Part shown: in pieces, positions 34,717 through 43,608 of the stretch
Layout: each line of letters begins with the position of its first letter
Position numbering within the stretch: position 1 is the stretch's first letter
Assembly: GCF_024732245.1 (NCBI RefSeq)
Contig: NZ_CP093845.1
Span: 620,001-684,000, forward strand
DNA: 64,000 bases
Direction of reading: 5' to 3'
DNA from: Dietzia sp. B32
GTDB taxonomy: Bacteria; Actinomycetota; Actinomycetes; Mycobacteriales; Mycobacteriaceae
The notes under the pieces: generated by a model
Told to the model about the DNA's origin: nothing
Seen by the model: the letters and a program-made list of their open reading frames with translations, nothing else
Databases searched by the model: none
Made by a program: the position numbers and the translations under genes

Positions 34717-35952
34717 TCAGAGGGTGCGGTCCTCGTCGTCGTCTGGCGGATCGAGGGTCCCCGGGTCCAGGGTGAACCCCGGCGGACGGGGACCGTCCGG
34801 AGCGGTCCCCAACAGTGCGACGCGCACTGTCGTCTCGGTCGCACCGGCCTGGTGCTCGCCGATCCTCGCGTCGACGGGGACCTCCACGTCGGCGTCGACG
34901 ACCGCGGTCTCCACGCGCGCCCCGGACCGGACCACGGCTCCGGGCAGGACCACACTGTCGCGGACCCGCGCCCCCGTCTCGATGACGGCGCCGGGCCCCA
35001 CGACGGAATGCTCGACCGCCCCGTGGACGACCGCACCGTGACCGAGCAGCGAGCCGGACACCTCCGCCGTCTCCCCGACCCTCGCCGGCCCGCTGTAGGT
35101 CGAGGCGGAACGAAGCGACCAACCCGGGACATCGAGCTCGTGGACAGGGGGCTCGCCGAGCAGGTCCATGTGCCCGGCCCAGTAGGACTCGACGGTCCCC
35201 ACGTCCCGCCAGTAGCCCTCGTGCCTCCACTCACGGGCATGCCCGGCCTCGACCATGGCGGGCAGCACGTTGTCCCCGATGTCGCCCATGTCGGAGTCGC
35301 CCCCCGCCGAGACGACGTCCTCGTGGGCACGTTCGAGTCGGCTGATGAGGGCGGCGGTGTTGAAGACGAAGATCTCCGCGCAGATCAGGTCGCCCTCGGG
35401 GGCGTCCGGCTTGTAGCGGTACCCGGTGACGGTCCTGTCCTCGCCCACGCGGACGACCCCGTAGCGGGAGGCGTCCTCGGGGGCCACCCGCGTGGTGACC
35501 ATGGTGAGCTCGGCGAACGAGTTCAGGTGGTCGCGGACCAACTCGTCGTAGTCGAGTCGGTACACGGCGTCCGCACTGACGACCACCGTCACGTCCGGCG
35601 CCGCCTCCCGCAGGGGTTCGACCTGCTTCCACAGTGCGTCCGCGGTCCCGGAGTGGAAACCGTCCCGGCCCGTGCCCTGCGACGGGTGCAGTACGAGCAG
35701 GCCGCCGTCGAGTCGATCGAGGTCCCAGGGGCGGCCACTGCGCAGGTGGGATCCCAGGGACACCGGATGGAACTGCTGCACCACCCAGACGTCCCGGAGT
35801 CCCGAGTTGGCGGCGTTGCTCAAGGAGAAATCAATCAGTTGGTACCCGGCCCCGTACGGTACCGCCGGCTTGGCCCGGTCCCTGGTCAGTGCGCGCAGCC
35901 GCGACCCGGCCCCGCCCGCGAGGACGATGGTGACCGCCGATAAGGGCGCCAT
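34717..35952 (-). CDS. Second GlgC-like sugar-phosphate nucleotidyltransferase
   Basis: 411 residues from the ATG at 35952 (GGAGAGGAG upstream). VTIVLAGGAGSRLRALTRDR and AKPAVPYGAGYQLIDF are the nucleotidyltransferase motifs; VSADAVYRLD holds the metal Asp; the C-terminus is a beta-helix (PGAVIETGARVRDSVVLPG). It differs clearly from glgC at 6392-7618 and ends in an acidic tail. It may be an ADP-glucose pyrophosphorylase isoform or a GlgD-like regulatory subunit, or use another sugar. It lies outside any glycogen cluster. Confidence 0.75.
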   Translation of the reverse strand: MAPLSAVTIVLAGGAGSRLRALTRDRAKPAVPYGAGYQLIDFSLSNAANSGLRDVWVVQQFHPVSLGSHLRSGRPWDLDRLDGGLLVLHPSQGTGRDGFHSGTADALWKQVEPLREAAPDVTVVVSADAVYRLDYDELVRDHLNSFAELTMVTTRVAPEDASRYGVVRVGEDRTVTGYRYKPDAPEGDLICAEIFVFNTAALISRLERAHEDVVSAGGDSDMGDIGDNVLPAMVEAGHAREWRHEGYWRDVGTVESYWAGHMDLLGEPPVHELDVPGWSLRSASTYSGPARVGETAEVSGSLLGHGAVVHGAVEHSVVGPGAVIETGARVRDSVVLPGAVVRSGARVETAVVDADVEVPVDARIGEHQAGATETTVRVALLGTAPDGPRPPGFTLDPGTLDPPDDDEDRTL

Positions 35953-36062
35953 GCGGGAACTCCTCTCCGGTGGGCTGCGGGTACCCCACCCCGTCCGAGA
36001 ACGACACTGTAACCGGAGCGGGCGCACACTCCCACTGCTCGCGGTATGTCGTGTCCCGTCGA

Positions 36063-36932
36063 TCAGGCCGTGGACATCGCCACGCCGCACTCGTCCAGCT
36101 CGGCCTCTCCGTCGAAGTACAGAGCCACGTACCGGCCGGCGACCTCCGCGACCTGCATCTCCATGTCGTACACCGTCTTGAGCACATCGGTGCGCATGAT
36201 CTCGGCCGGGGTGCCGTCGGAGACGATCCGGCCGTCCTTCATCGCGATGATCCGGTCCGAGTAGGCGGCGGCGATGTTGATGTCGTGGATGACGAGCACG
36301 ATCGTCTTGCCCCGATCCGCAGCCGTGCGACGCAGCAAGCGCATGATCGAGGTGGCGTGCCGGAGATCGAGGTTGTTGAGCGGCTCGTCCAGCAAGACGT
36401 AGTCAGTGTCCTGGGCGAGCACCATCGCGATGTGGGCGCGCTGACGCTGCCCACCGGACAACTCGTCGAGATACCGGTCGGCGAGGTCCTCGAGCTCCAT
36501 CGCCCCCAGTGCGTAGTCGATGTGCTCGGCGTCGTCCGGGCCGGGACGGCCACCGTTGTGGGGGAACCTCCCGAAGCCCACGAGCTCACGCACGGTGAGT
36601 CGGATGGACACGGCGTTCTCCTGGCGCAGCACGGCGAGACGGCGGGCCAGCTCACGCCCACCATTGACCGACACGTCGACCCCGTCGACGAGCACCGTCC
36701 CGGAATCCGCCGCCTGGAGTCGGCTCATGACTCCCAGCAGCGTCGACTTTCCGGCGCCGTTGGGGCCGATGAGAGAGGTGACGCCACCGTGCGCGAAGCA
36801 TGCCGTGACCTCATGGAGGACCCGGGTGTCGCCGTAGGACGAGCACACCGACCGCGCCTCGATGCCGCAGCCGGCCGACCACGGGTTCTCACCGGTGCGG
36901 TCGCCGCGGCGTCGGAACGGGAGAAGGGACAT
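36063..36932 (-). CDS. Iron-siderophore ABC transporter ATPase
   Basis: 289 residues from the ATG at 36932. Walker A GPNGAGKST, signature LSGGQRQRAHIA, Walker B DYVLLDEPLNNLDL and the His switch VIHDINIAAAYSD are intact; this is the FepC/CeuD-type pattern. Last gene of a binding protein - permease - permease - ATPase operon with two DtxR-like boxes upstream. It powers uptake of ferric siderophore across the membrane. A 14-base gap separates it from the permease gene. Confidence 0.9.
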   Translation of the reverse strand: MSLLPFRRRGDRTGENPWSAGCGIEARSVCSSYGDTRVLHEVTACFAHGGVTSLIGPNGAGKSTLLGVMSRLQAADSGTVLVDGVDVSVNGGRELARRLAVLRQENAVSIRLTVRELVGFGRFPHNGGRPGPDDAEHIDYALGAMELEDLADRYLDELSGGQRQRAHIAMVLAQDTDYVLLDEPLNNLDLRHATSIMRLLRRTAADRGKTIVLVIHDINIAAAYSDRIIAMKDGRIVSDGTPAEIMRTDVLKTVYDMEMQVAEVAGRYVALYFDGEAELDECGVAMSTA

Positions 36933-36946
36933 GACGTGCCTCTCTT

Positions 36947-37996
36947 TCAGCGTGCGCGGTTGGTCAGGAGCAGGAACAGGAACAGCAGGCCACCGGCGAA
37001 CTCGATGACGATGCTCAGAGCGGACTCCACGCCGAGGGCGCCGAGGACCATCTCGCCCCCCGCCAGGGCGATCACGCCCAGCAGCGAGGCCACCGGGAGG
37101 GTGTACCGGTGCAGGGTGGTGCCGAGCAGTGCGTACGCCGCGTTGGCGACGATGAGCCCGAAGAACATCACCGGTCCGATCAGCGCGGTCGAGGCCGAGA
37201 CGAGGAAGGAGACCACCACCAGGATCACGATCGTGACCTTCCGGTGGTTCACGCCGAGCGCGACGGCGGGGTCGCGTCCCAGGAGCATCACGTCGAGCCG
37301 TCGACCGAGAATCGCCACGACGACGAGCCCCGCCACCACGATGACCCCGCACGCCACCAGAACGTCGAGTTGGACCCCGCGGAAACTCGCGAACATGGCG
37401 TCCTGGACCTGCAGGTAGGCCGCCGGGTCCAACAGTCTCTGGAAGAACGAGGACGCCGAGCGGAAGAACACACCGAACACGACACCCACCAGCAACAACA
37501 GGTGGATATCGGTCCTCCGGCCCCCGAGCAGCCACAGGTACAGCGAGGTCGACGCCACCACCATGATCGCGGTCTGACCCAGGAACCCGGAGAGACCACC
37601 GCTCGTCAGACCGCCGATGACGGCGGCGTCGCGCGGGATCATGAAGAACACGAGCATCGTCTGGATGAGCAGGTACAGCGAATCGAAACCCATCAGCGCC
37701 GGCGTGAGGATCCGGTTGCCGGTGACGGTCTGGAAGATCACCGTCGAGACGCCGACCGCCACCGAGACCAGGACGATCGCCACAGCGTGGCGCGAGAGTC
37801 GGTCTAGCGAGTAGGACCAGGCCCTCGACCCGACGGTGGCCGGCAGCCCGGAGAGGATCAGGGCGGCGATCGCCGCGACGGCGACCACGGCGCACACGAT
37901 CACCACGATCCACCGACGGCGGCGGTCCGACTCCGCTCGGGTCCGTCCGTGGATGAGGCCCGCCGGCGGGGCGCTGAGGATGGCGGTCTCAGGCAT
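36947..37996 (-). CDS. Iron-siderophore ABC transporter permease (FecCD family), second
   Basis: 349 residues, about nine to ten membrane helices. The FecCD pattern is seen in VGVSTVIFQTVTGNRILTPA (coupling region), VMLLGRDPAVALGVNHRKV and LIGPVMFFGLIVANAAYALL. Its start overlaps the end of the first permease by 8 bases. It should pair with the other permease to form the CeuBC/FatDC-like heterodimer. Confidence 0.9.
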   Translation of the reverse strand: MPETAILSAPPAGLIHGRTRAESDRRRRWIVVIVCAVVAVAAIAALILSGLPATVGSRAWSYSLDRLSRHAVAIVLVSVAVGVSTVIFQTVTGNRILTPALMGFDSLYLLIQTMLVFFMIPRDAAVIGGLTSGGLSGFLGQTAIMVVASTSLYLWLLGGRRTDIHLLLLVGVVFGVFFRSASSFFQRLLDPAAYLQVQDAMFASFRGVQLDVLVACGVIVVAGLVVVAILGRRLDVMLLGRDPAVALGVNHRKVTIVILVVVSFLVSASTALIGPVMFFGLIVANAAYALLGTTLHRYTLPVASLLGVIALAGGEMVLGALGVESALSIVIEFAGGLLFLFLLLTNRAR

Positions 37997-39011
37997 TGCG
38001 CACTCCTCGGAGCATCATGGCCAGGAACACCGCGCCGCCGAGGATCCCGACGATCGTGCCCACGGGGACCTCTCCGGCACCGGGTGCGCCGCCGGCGAAC
38101 AAGCCCGGAAGCGACCTGCCCACCATGTCGCAGACCAGGACGGTCACCGCCCCGAGCAGCGCCACGAGTGGCAGGCCGCGGCGGGCGTCGTCGCCCACCA
38201 GCCGGGAGACCACGTTGGGGACGACCAGTCCGAGCAGCGGGAGGGCACCCACGGTGACCACCACGACGGCCGCGACCGCCGCCACGATGGCCATCCCGGC
38301 CGCGACGACGGTCTTGTGGTCGAGGCCGAGACCGGTCGAGACGTCCTCGCCCAGACCGGCGACGGTGAAGCGGTCGGCGGCGATGTAGGCGAGGACGCCG
38401 AGCACCGCCACCAGCCACAACAACTCGTACCGCCCGGCCAGGACCGCGGAGAAATCGGCGAGCATCCACGAGTTGAGCATCTGGAGCAGATCCCGGGACA
38501 GGGCCAGGAAGGCGGCGACCGCACCGACCACGGACCCGAGCATGATGCCGATGAGGGGAACCACGAAGGAGTCCGACACCGGGACGCGCCGGATACAGGC
38601 GAGGAAGAGTGCGGTCCCGGCGAGCGCGAACACCATGGCCACGAGCATCTTGGCCACGATCGGCGCGCCGGGCGCGATGATCGCCACCACCACCAGGCCC
38701 AATCCTGCCGACTCGACGGTGCCGGCGGTCGACGGTTCCACGAAGCGGTTGCGGGTGAGCAGCTGCATCAGCAGTCCTGCGATCGCCAGCGAGGCACCCG
38801 CGAGGGCGGCGGCCGCCGTGCGCGGGAGACGGGCCTCGACGAGGTAGACGCGGTGCGCCTCGGTGAGCCCACCGGTGAGCGCGTCCCACACGGTGATGTT
38901 CGCCGCTCCGACGAACACGCTCGCGACGAGCGAGACCACGAGCGCAACGACGCCGAGCGCCGGCCACAGCGAAGTATGCTGCAGCCGGCGCTCGACCAGG
39001 GTCGTCGTCAT
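37989..39011 (-). CDS. Iron-siderophore ABC transporter permease (FecCD family), first
   Basis: 340 residues, nine to ten membrane helices. LAIAGLLMQLLTRNRFVEPS is the conserved FecCD signature, with GTVESAGLGLV next; LGAVTVLVCDMVGRSLPG closes the domain. It lies 19 bases after the binding-protein gene and overlaps the next permease, so all four genes form one unit. Confidence 0.9.
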   Translation of the reverse strand: MTTTLVERRLQHTSLWPALGVVALVVSLVASVFVGAANITVWDALTGGLTEAHRVYLVEARLPRTAAAALAGASLAIAGLLMQLLTRNRFVEPSTAGTVESAGLGLVVVAIIAPGAPIVAKMLVAMVFALAGTALFLACIRRVPVSDSFVVPLIGIMLGSVVGAVAAFLALSRDLLQMLNSWMLADFSAVLAGRYELLWLVAVLGVLAYIAADRFTVAGLGEDVSTGLGLDHKTVVAAGMAIVAAVAAVVVVTVGALPLLGLVVPNVVSRLVGDDARRGLPLVALLGAVTVLVCDMVGRSLPGLFAGGAPGAGEVPVGTIVGILGGAVFLAMMLRGVRNA

Positions 39012-39030
39012 CAGTGAGTGGTGTCCACCG

Positions 39031-39942
39031 TCAGGAGACGGCGGAGTCGATCTCGTCGATCATCGCCTCGAGCACCCCGAGGCCGCCCCCGACGAGGTAC
39101 CAGTTCTGGCCGTCCAGGAAGTGGACGTTGTCGTTGGTCGCGGCAGCCGTGCGGTTGAAGAGCGGGTTGTCGAGCAGGGCGGCCGCAGCCTCACCCTCGG
39201 CGCCGATCGCGGCATCGCGATCGATGACGAAGACGTGGTCGGGGTTCAGCTCGGCGATCTGCTCCCAGCTGAGCGGGGCACCGTGGCTCCCCTCCGCCTC
39301 GAGCTCGCCGGCGGGGGTCATGCCGAGCTCGTTGAAGATCAGGTCGAAGCGCGATCCCGGTCCGTACCCGGTGACCTTTCCGCCGGACGTCATGAGCACG
39401 AGGGCCGTGCCGGCGCCCTCTGCCTTGGCCTTGGTGGCGGACACCATCTCGTCGATCTCGGCGAGCTCGCCCGCGGCCTTGTCCTCGGCTCCGAACAGCG
39501 CGGCGATCTCTTCGACCTTCGCGCGGTTCGACGCGATCGTCTCGGAGGTGTCCGGGTCGCCCGCGATCACCTGGTCGGAGATCTTGGCGAACTCCGGCTC
39601 CATCTCCCGGGTGCGGTTACCGAACAGGATGAGGTCGGGGCCCAGTTCGGCGATGACGTCCATCTTCGGCTCCTTGAGGCTGCCGATGTCCGTGTACTCG
39701 TCGCCCGAGTACGCGTCCAGCGCCTCCGGGAAGACGCCGGTCTTCACCAGTCCGACGACGCGATCCTCGAGATCGAGCTCATCCAGCGTATCGGCCGCGG
39801 CGTGGCTGGTGAGCACGACGCGGGTCGGCCCCTCACCCTCGTTCCCCGCGGACTGTGCATCCGAGCTCCCGCAGGCGGTCAGGGCGCCACCGGTCAGCGC
39901 GATGGCGGCCGTCGCTGCGACGATCTTGGGGAATCGCTTCAT
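39031..39942 (-). CDS. Siderophore-binding lipoprotein of the iron ABC importer
   Basis: 303 residues. Signal peptide with lipobox LTAC (Cys24). A FatB/CeuE-like class III binding fold with a long connecting helix: TRVVLTSHAAADTLDELDLE, IGSLKEPKMDVIAELGPDLI and HVFVIDRDAAIG. CeuE/FatB-type proteins bind catecholate or mixed siderophores; which one is used here is unknown and no biosynthesis genes are in the window. First gene of the iron operon. Confidence 0.88.
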   Translation of the reverse strand: MKRFPKIVAATAAIALTGGALTACGSSDAQSAGNEGEGPTRVVLTSHAAADTLDELDLEDRVVGLVKTGVFPEALDAYSGDEYTDIGSLKEPKMDVIAELGPDLILFGNRTREMEPEFAKISDQVIAGDPDTSETIASNRAKVEEIAALFGAEDKAAGELAEIDEMVSATKAKAEGAGTALVLMTSGGKVTGYGPGSRFDLIFNELGMTPAGELEAEGSHGAPLSWEQIAELNPDHVFVIDRDAAIGAEGEAAAALLDNPLFNRTAAATNDNVHFLDGQNWYLVGGGLGVLEAMIDEIDSAVS

Positions 39943-39962
39943 GTCACTCCAAGGTTGGTTCG

Positions 39963-39981
39963 GAAGGTTAGGCTCACCTTA
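39963..39981. promoter_or_regulatory. DtxR/IdeR-like iron box, proximal
   Basis: GAAGGTTAGGCTCACCTTA matches 15 of 19 positions of the DtxR/IdeR consensus TTAGGTTAGGCTAACCTAA. It ends 21 bases before the binding-protein start codon, where repression by Fe-loaded DtxR/IdeR would be effective. Confidence 0.75.
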
Positions 39982-40008
39982 AACACCCTCGCGGCTCCTG
40001 GGCAAGTC

Positions 40009-40027
40009 TTAAGTATGGCTTACCTCA
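40009..40027. promoter_or_regulatory. DtxR/IdeR-like iron box, distal
   Basis: TTAAGTATGGCTTACCTCA matches 14 of 19 consensus positions. It lies 46 bases (center to center) from the proximal box, upstream of both the iron operon and the divergent DUF5709-like gene. Confidence 0.55.
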
Positions 40028-40138
40028 CCTGGGGGCGTCGCCGTGACTCACCCGGCCGGTCGGGCGAGTGGCCGTCGACTCGCCGTCCCGCGGCCTGACC
40101 GGATGCGGAGAGTCCCCCGTCGTCGCACAATCGACGGC

Positions 40139-40438
40139 ATGGATACCGATCGCGAATTCGACCAGGACACCGACGGCGACCACGACGAGAACACCCTCGA
40201 CGGCAGCGAGGGGCTGGACGCGGACGTCATCTCCACCGACGGGGAGGACCTCACCGTCGACGCCCCGGAGTCGTGGAAGCCCGTCGAGGAGAACGACACC
40301 CTCGACGAGAAGCTTGCCGCCGAGCGTCCGGACGTCGACTCCCCCGAGCCCGAGGACGGGGGAGTCCCGACGGAGCCCCACGACGCGATCGACGACCTCG
40401 ACCCCGAGGGCGGGACGCGGGTCCTCGGCGAGGCGTAG
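40139..40438 (+). CDS. Acidic DUF5709-like protein
   Basis: 99 residues from the ATG at 40139; strongly acidic (many Asp/Glu) with no membrane segment. SWKPVEENDTLDEKLAAERP resembles the core of DUF5709, a small actinobacterial family of unknown function. Probably cytoplasmic and partly disordered. Divergent from the iron operon; the distal DtxR-like box lies between them, so iron control is possible but unproven. The frame is open upstream to 40043, where nothing looks coding. Confidence 0.6.
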   Translation: MDTDREFDQDTDGDHDENTLDGSEGLDADVISTDGEDLTVDAPESWKPVEENDTLDEKLAAERPDVDSPEPEDGGVPTEPHDAIDDLDPEGGTRVLGEA

Positions 40439-40508
40439 CGCACGGGGGGGCCGGTGGAGCGCGGACGGGACCCGGCGCGGCCACCGCCCGGCGGGAGGAG
40501 ATGTCGCG

Positions 40509-41075
40509 GTGAACACCCACAGCATCACGGAGGCCATGCGAGCGCAGGATCGACGCCACTTCCTCCCGCCGGAGGTCGCCCCGGACCACGAACTCGACGC
40601 GCCCCTGCCCATCGGGTTCGGGCAGACCAATTCGCAGCCGTCGACCGTCGCGGCGATGCTCGCCCTCCTGGAACCGTTTCCCGCAATGCGGGCCCTCGAC
40701 GTGGGCTCGGGCAGCGGGTGGACGTCTGCGATCCTCGGTGAGCTCGGGGGCCCTGAGGCGTCGGTGTTCGCGGTAGAGCTGGTTCCCGAACTGGTGGAGC
40801 GCTCCCGGTCCGCGATCAGACAACCCTGGGTACATGTCCGGCGGGCGGAACCCGGCGTCCTCGGTCTTCCCGCACTGGGACCCTTCGACCGCATTCTCGT
40901 CTCGGCCATGGCCGACGACCTCCCCACGGAGCTGGCCGACCAACTGGCGCCGGGCGGCATCCTGGTGGCGCCCTGGGCCGGCGTGATGCACCGCGTACGA
41001 CGGACGGATGACGGTGTCGAGATCACCGATCACGGGCGGTACCGGTTCGTCCCCCTCATCCACACCCGATTCTGA
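40509..41075 (+). CDS. Protein-L-isoaspartate O-methyltransferase-like protein
   Basis: 188 residues from a GTG at 40509 with GGGAGGAG upstream. ITEAMRAQDRRHFLPPEVAP, PLPIGFGQTNSQPSTVAAML and ALDVGSGSGWTSAILGE are the PCMT motifs (substrate loop and SAM site), and LAPGGILVAPW is motif III. It is shorter than typical PCMT (about 205-215 residues) and may act on damaged proteins or another carboxylate. The upstream frame also stays open, but the ribosome binding site supports this start. Confidence 0.8.
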   Translation: MNTHSITEAMRAQDRRHFLPPEVAPDHELDAPLPIGFGQTNSQPSTVAAMLALLEPFPAMRALDVGSGSGWTSAILGELGGPEASVFAVELVPELVERSRSAIRQPWVHVRRAEPGVLGLPALGPFDRILVSAMADDLPTELADQLAPGGILVAPWAGVMHRVRRTDDGVEITDHGRYRFVPLIHTRF

Positions 41076-41093
41076 CCTGGTGACCCCGGCCAC

Positions 41094-41099
41094 TATCCT
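41094..41099 (+). promoter_or_regulatory. Candidate promoter -10 of fumarase
   Basis: TATCCT lies 38 bases before the fumarase ATG, followed by a short leader with AGGAG seven bases before the ATG. No good -35 box was recognised. Confidence 0.4.
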
Positions 41100-41137
41100 G
41101 AGGGAAGTTTGTCCACCTGCAGAACCAGGAGCCTCTG

Positions 41138-42835
41138 ATGGCCGACTTCCTCTACGAGGACCTCCTTCCCGTCGGGGAGGACACCACCGAGTACCGCCTC
41201 CTCACCACCGAGGGCGTCTCCACGGTCGAGGGTCCCGACGGCCTGACGTTCCTCCGGGTGGATCCCGAGGCGATCCGGCTGCTCACCGAGACGGCGATGC
41301 ACGACATCTCCCACTACCTCCGTAGTGACCACCTGGCCCAGGTCGCGAAGATCCTCGACGACCCCGCGGCCAGTGACAACGACAAGTTCGTCGCCCTCGA
41401 CCTGTTGAAGAACGCCAACATCGCCGCCGGCGGGGTGCTCCCCATGTGCCAGGACACCGGGACGGCCATCGTCAAGGGCGAGCGTGGACAGCACGTTCTC
41501 ACGCCCGGCCCGGACGAGCAGGCCGTCGCACGCGGCGTGTACGACGCGTTCACCCGCCTCAACCTGCGCTACTCGCAGAACGCGCCCATCACCATGTGGG
41601 ACGAGAAGAACACCGGGTCGAACCTTCCGGCGCAGATCGAGATCGGCGCCAATACGACGCCGGGCGGGGAGAACGCCTACAAGTTCCTCTTCATGGCCAA
41701 GGGCGGCGGGTCAGCCAACAAGTCGTACCTGTACCAGGAGACCAAGGCGATCCTGAACCCCGAGCGGATGATGCAGTTCATCGAGGAGAAGATCCGTTCC
41801 CTCGGAACCGCCGCGTGCCCGCCGTACCACCTGGCGATCGTGGTGGGCGGTACCTCGGCGGAGTTCGCGCTGAAGACCGCCAAGCTCGCCTCCGCCCACT
41901 ATCTGGACGAGCTCCCCCGCGAGGGCGCGATGACCGGGCGCGGCTTCCGTGACGTCGAGCTCGAGGAGAAGGTCTTCGAGCTCACCCAGCAGATCGGCAT
42001 CGGCGCGCAGTTCGGTGGCAAGTACTTCTGCCACGACGTCCGCGTCGTCCGCCTGCCCCGGCACGGCGCCTCGCTTCCGGTCGCGATCGCGGTGTCCTGC
42101 TCCGCCGATCGCCAGGCCAAGGCCAAGATCACCCCGGAGGGCGTGTTCCTCGAGCAGCTCGAGTTCGAGCCGGGCCGGTTCCTGCCCGCCACCACGGACG
42201 CCGAGCTCGACGCCGCCACCCACGGCGTCTCGGGCACGGGCAAGGGCGCCGCGGTGAAGATCGACCTCAACAAGCCGATGCCGGAGATCCTCGCCGAGCT
42301 CAGCAAGCACCCGGTCAAGACCCGTCTGGCGCTGACCGGTCCGCTCGTCGTGGCCCGCGACATCGCACACTCCAAGATCAAGGAGAGGCTGGACGCCGGC
42401 GAGGAGATGCCGCAGTACCTCAAGGACCACCCCGTCTATTACGCCGGGCCGGCCAAGACGCCCGAGGGCATGCCGTCGGGGTCGTTCGGCCCCACCACCG
42501 CCGGCCGCATGGACTCCTACGTCGAGCAGTTCCAGGCTGCGGGCGGCTCCATGGTGATGCTGGCCAAGGGAAACCGCTCCAAGCAGGTCACCGATGCCTG
42601 CGCCACCCACGGCGGGTTCTACCTGGGTTCCATCGGCGGGCCCGCCGCGCGACTGGCGCAGGACTGCATCAAGCACGTCGAGGTCATCGAGTACGAGGAG
42701 CTCGGCATGGAGGCGGTGTGGAAGATCGACGTCGAGGACTTCCCCGCGTTCATCGTGGTGGACGACAAGGGCGAGGACTTCTTCGCCCACACCGGCGAGG
42801 TCACGCTGACGATCGGCAAGCGCCCCGGACTCTGA
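41138..42835 (+). CDS. Class I (iron-sulfur) fumarate hydratase
   Basis: 565 residues. [15 protein letters not shown] contains the first cluster Cys; the C-terminal domain has [19 protein letters not shown] and [34 protein letters not shown] and the alpha/beta domains are complete, so this is a single-chain FumA/B-type enzyme catalysing fumarate to malate in the TCA cycle with a [4Fe-4S] cluster. Many relatives use the oxygen-stable class II FumC instead, so a class I enzyme here is noteworthy but known in some actinobacteria. Confidence 0.92.
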   Translation: MADFLYEDLLPVGEDTTEYRLLTTEGVSTVEGPDGLTFLRVDPEAIRLLTETAMHDISHYLRSDHLAQVAKILDDPAASDNDKFVALDLLKNANIAAGGVLPMCQDTGTAIVKGERGQHVLTPGPDEQAVARGVYDAFTRLNLRYSQNAPITMWDEKNTGSNLPAQIEIGANTTPGGENAYKFLFMAKGGGSANKSYLYQETKAILNPERMMQFIEEKIRSLGTAACPPYHLAIVVGGTSAEFALKTAKLASAHYLDELPREGAMTGRGFRDVELEEKVFELTQQIGIGAQFGGKYFCHDVRVVRLPRHGASLPVAIAVSCSADRQAKAKITPEGVFLEQLEFEPGRFLPATTDAELDAATHGVSGTGKGAAVKIDLNKPMPEILAELSKHPVKTRLALTGPLVVARDIAHSKIKERLDAGEEMPQYLKDHPVYYAGPAKTPEGMPSGSFGPTTAGRMDSYVEQFQAAGGSMVMLAKGNRSKQVTDACATHGGFYLGSIGGPAARLAQDCIKHVEVIEYEELGMEAVWKIDVEDFPAFIVVDDKGEDFFAHTGEVTLTIGKRPGL

Positions 42836-42842
42836 CCCACCC

Positions 42843-42866
42843 GCGTTCCCGCGTTCCCGCGTTCCC
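42843..42866. repeat. (GCGTTCCC)3 tandem repeat
   Basis: Three perfect 8-base units immediately after the fumarase stop and before the large inverted repeat. Confidence 0.85.
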
Positions 42867-42870
42867 GCAG

Positions 42871-42938
42871 ATCCGCTATCCGCATTCCGGATCCGCTTCT
42901 CCATGTCGAGTAGCGGATCCGGAATGCGGATAGCGGAT
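42871..42938. terminator. 27-base perfect inverted repeat between fumarase and a convergent gene
   Basis: 42871-42897 is the exact reverse complement of 42912-42938, with a 14-base loop. Each arm holds three near-copies of ATCCGCT/A. It separates two convergent genes and would act as a terminator on both strands, although no T run follows. Its length and perfect match are unusual for a plain terminator. Confidence 0.75.
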
Positions 42939-42967
42939 TTCGTAGGCCAGACGGGCGGGAGTCCGGG

Positions 42968-43453
42968 TCAGGCGTCGGTGCCCGCAGCCGCGGCGTCGAT
43001 GGCGGCCACGTCCAGTTTGACCATGTCCATCATCGCCGCGAACGCCCGTCTCGCGGCCTCGCGGTCCTCGCCGCGCCACAGGTCGTAGAGGGACTGGGGC
43101 GCGACCTGCCAGCGCACTCCGTAGCGGTCGATCAGCCACCCGCACTGGACCTCGCGGCCCCCTCCTGCGAGCAGACCGTTCCAGTAGTGGTCGATCTCCG
43201 CCTGGTCGGCGCACCGGATCTCGAGGGAGATCGCGTCGGTGTACTCGGGCTCCGAGCCTCCGTTGAGGGCGATGAAGGGCCGTCCGTCGAGCTCGAACTC
43301 CACGGTGAGCACGTCCCCCGCCCTCGGTCCCGGGGTGTCGACGGGACTGGTGTCCACGGCGACGACGCGCGAGTCGGGGAACACCGAGCAGTAGAACTCA
43401 GCGGCCTCCTCCGCCTCGGTGGCGAACCACAGACACGTGGTCATCACGGCCAT
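42968..43453 (-). CDS. PhnB-like VOC-superfamily protein (PF06983 type)
   Basis: 161 residues. CLWFATEAEEAAEFYCSVFP and VLTVEFELDGRPFIALNGG, then SLEIRCADQAEIDHYWNGLL and GWLIDRYGVRWQVAP are the PhnB/3-demethylubiquinone-methyltransferase-annotated pattern. The fold is VOC (glyoxalase-like); the substrate is unknown. A GGGAGGAGG site precedes the ATG. Convergent with fumarase. Confidence 0.82.
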   Translation of the reverse strand: MAVMTTCLWFATEAEEAAEFYCSVFPDSRVVAVDTSPVDTPGPRAGDVLTVEFELDGRPFIALNGGSEPEYTDAISLEIRCADQAEIDHYWNGLLAGGGREVQCGWLIDRYGVRWQVAPQSLYDLWRGEDREAARRAFAAMMDMVKLDVAAIDAAAAGTDA

Positions 43454-43596
43454 CGCGGCCTCCTCCCGGGCTCGCCCGGTCGGACGGGTCTCCCGCTCCC
43501 AGTGTCCACCGGCCCGGCGCCCCCGGAAAGGACTCGGGCATCACGGTTCGGCATCGGCGGCGGCGGTGGGCGGGGTGGGCCCGGTGGGCGGGCGTC

Positions 43597-43602
43597 TAGA
43601 AT
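43597..43602 (+). promoter_or_regulatory. Candidate leaderless promoter -10 of the LGFP lipoprotein
   Basis: TAGAAT ends 6 bases before the ATG at 43609. Confidence 0.5.
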
Positions 43603-43608
43603 CGCGAC

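Noticed and set aside
36063-37913. ATPase as a 616-residue fusion extending upstream over the permease
   Set aside because: The extension is the out-of-frame shadow of the permease gene; the ATG at 36932 gives a normal 289-residue ATPase.
42871-42938. Inverted repeat considered as the ends of an insertion sequence or an attachment site
   Set aside because: Only 14 bases lie between the arms and there is no transposase, target duplication or tRNA nearby.
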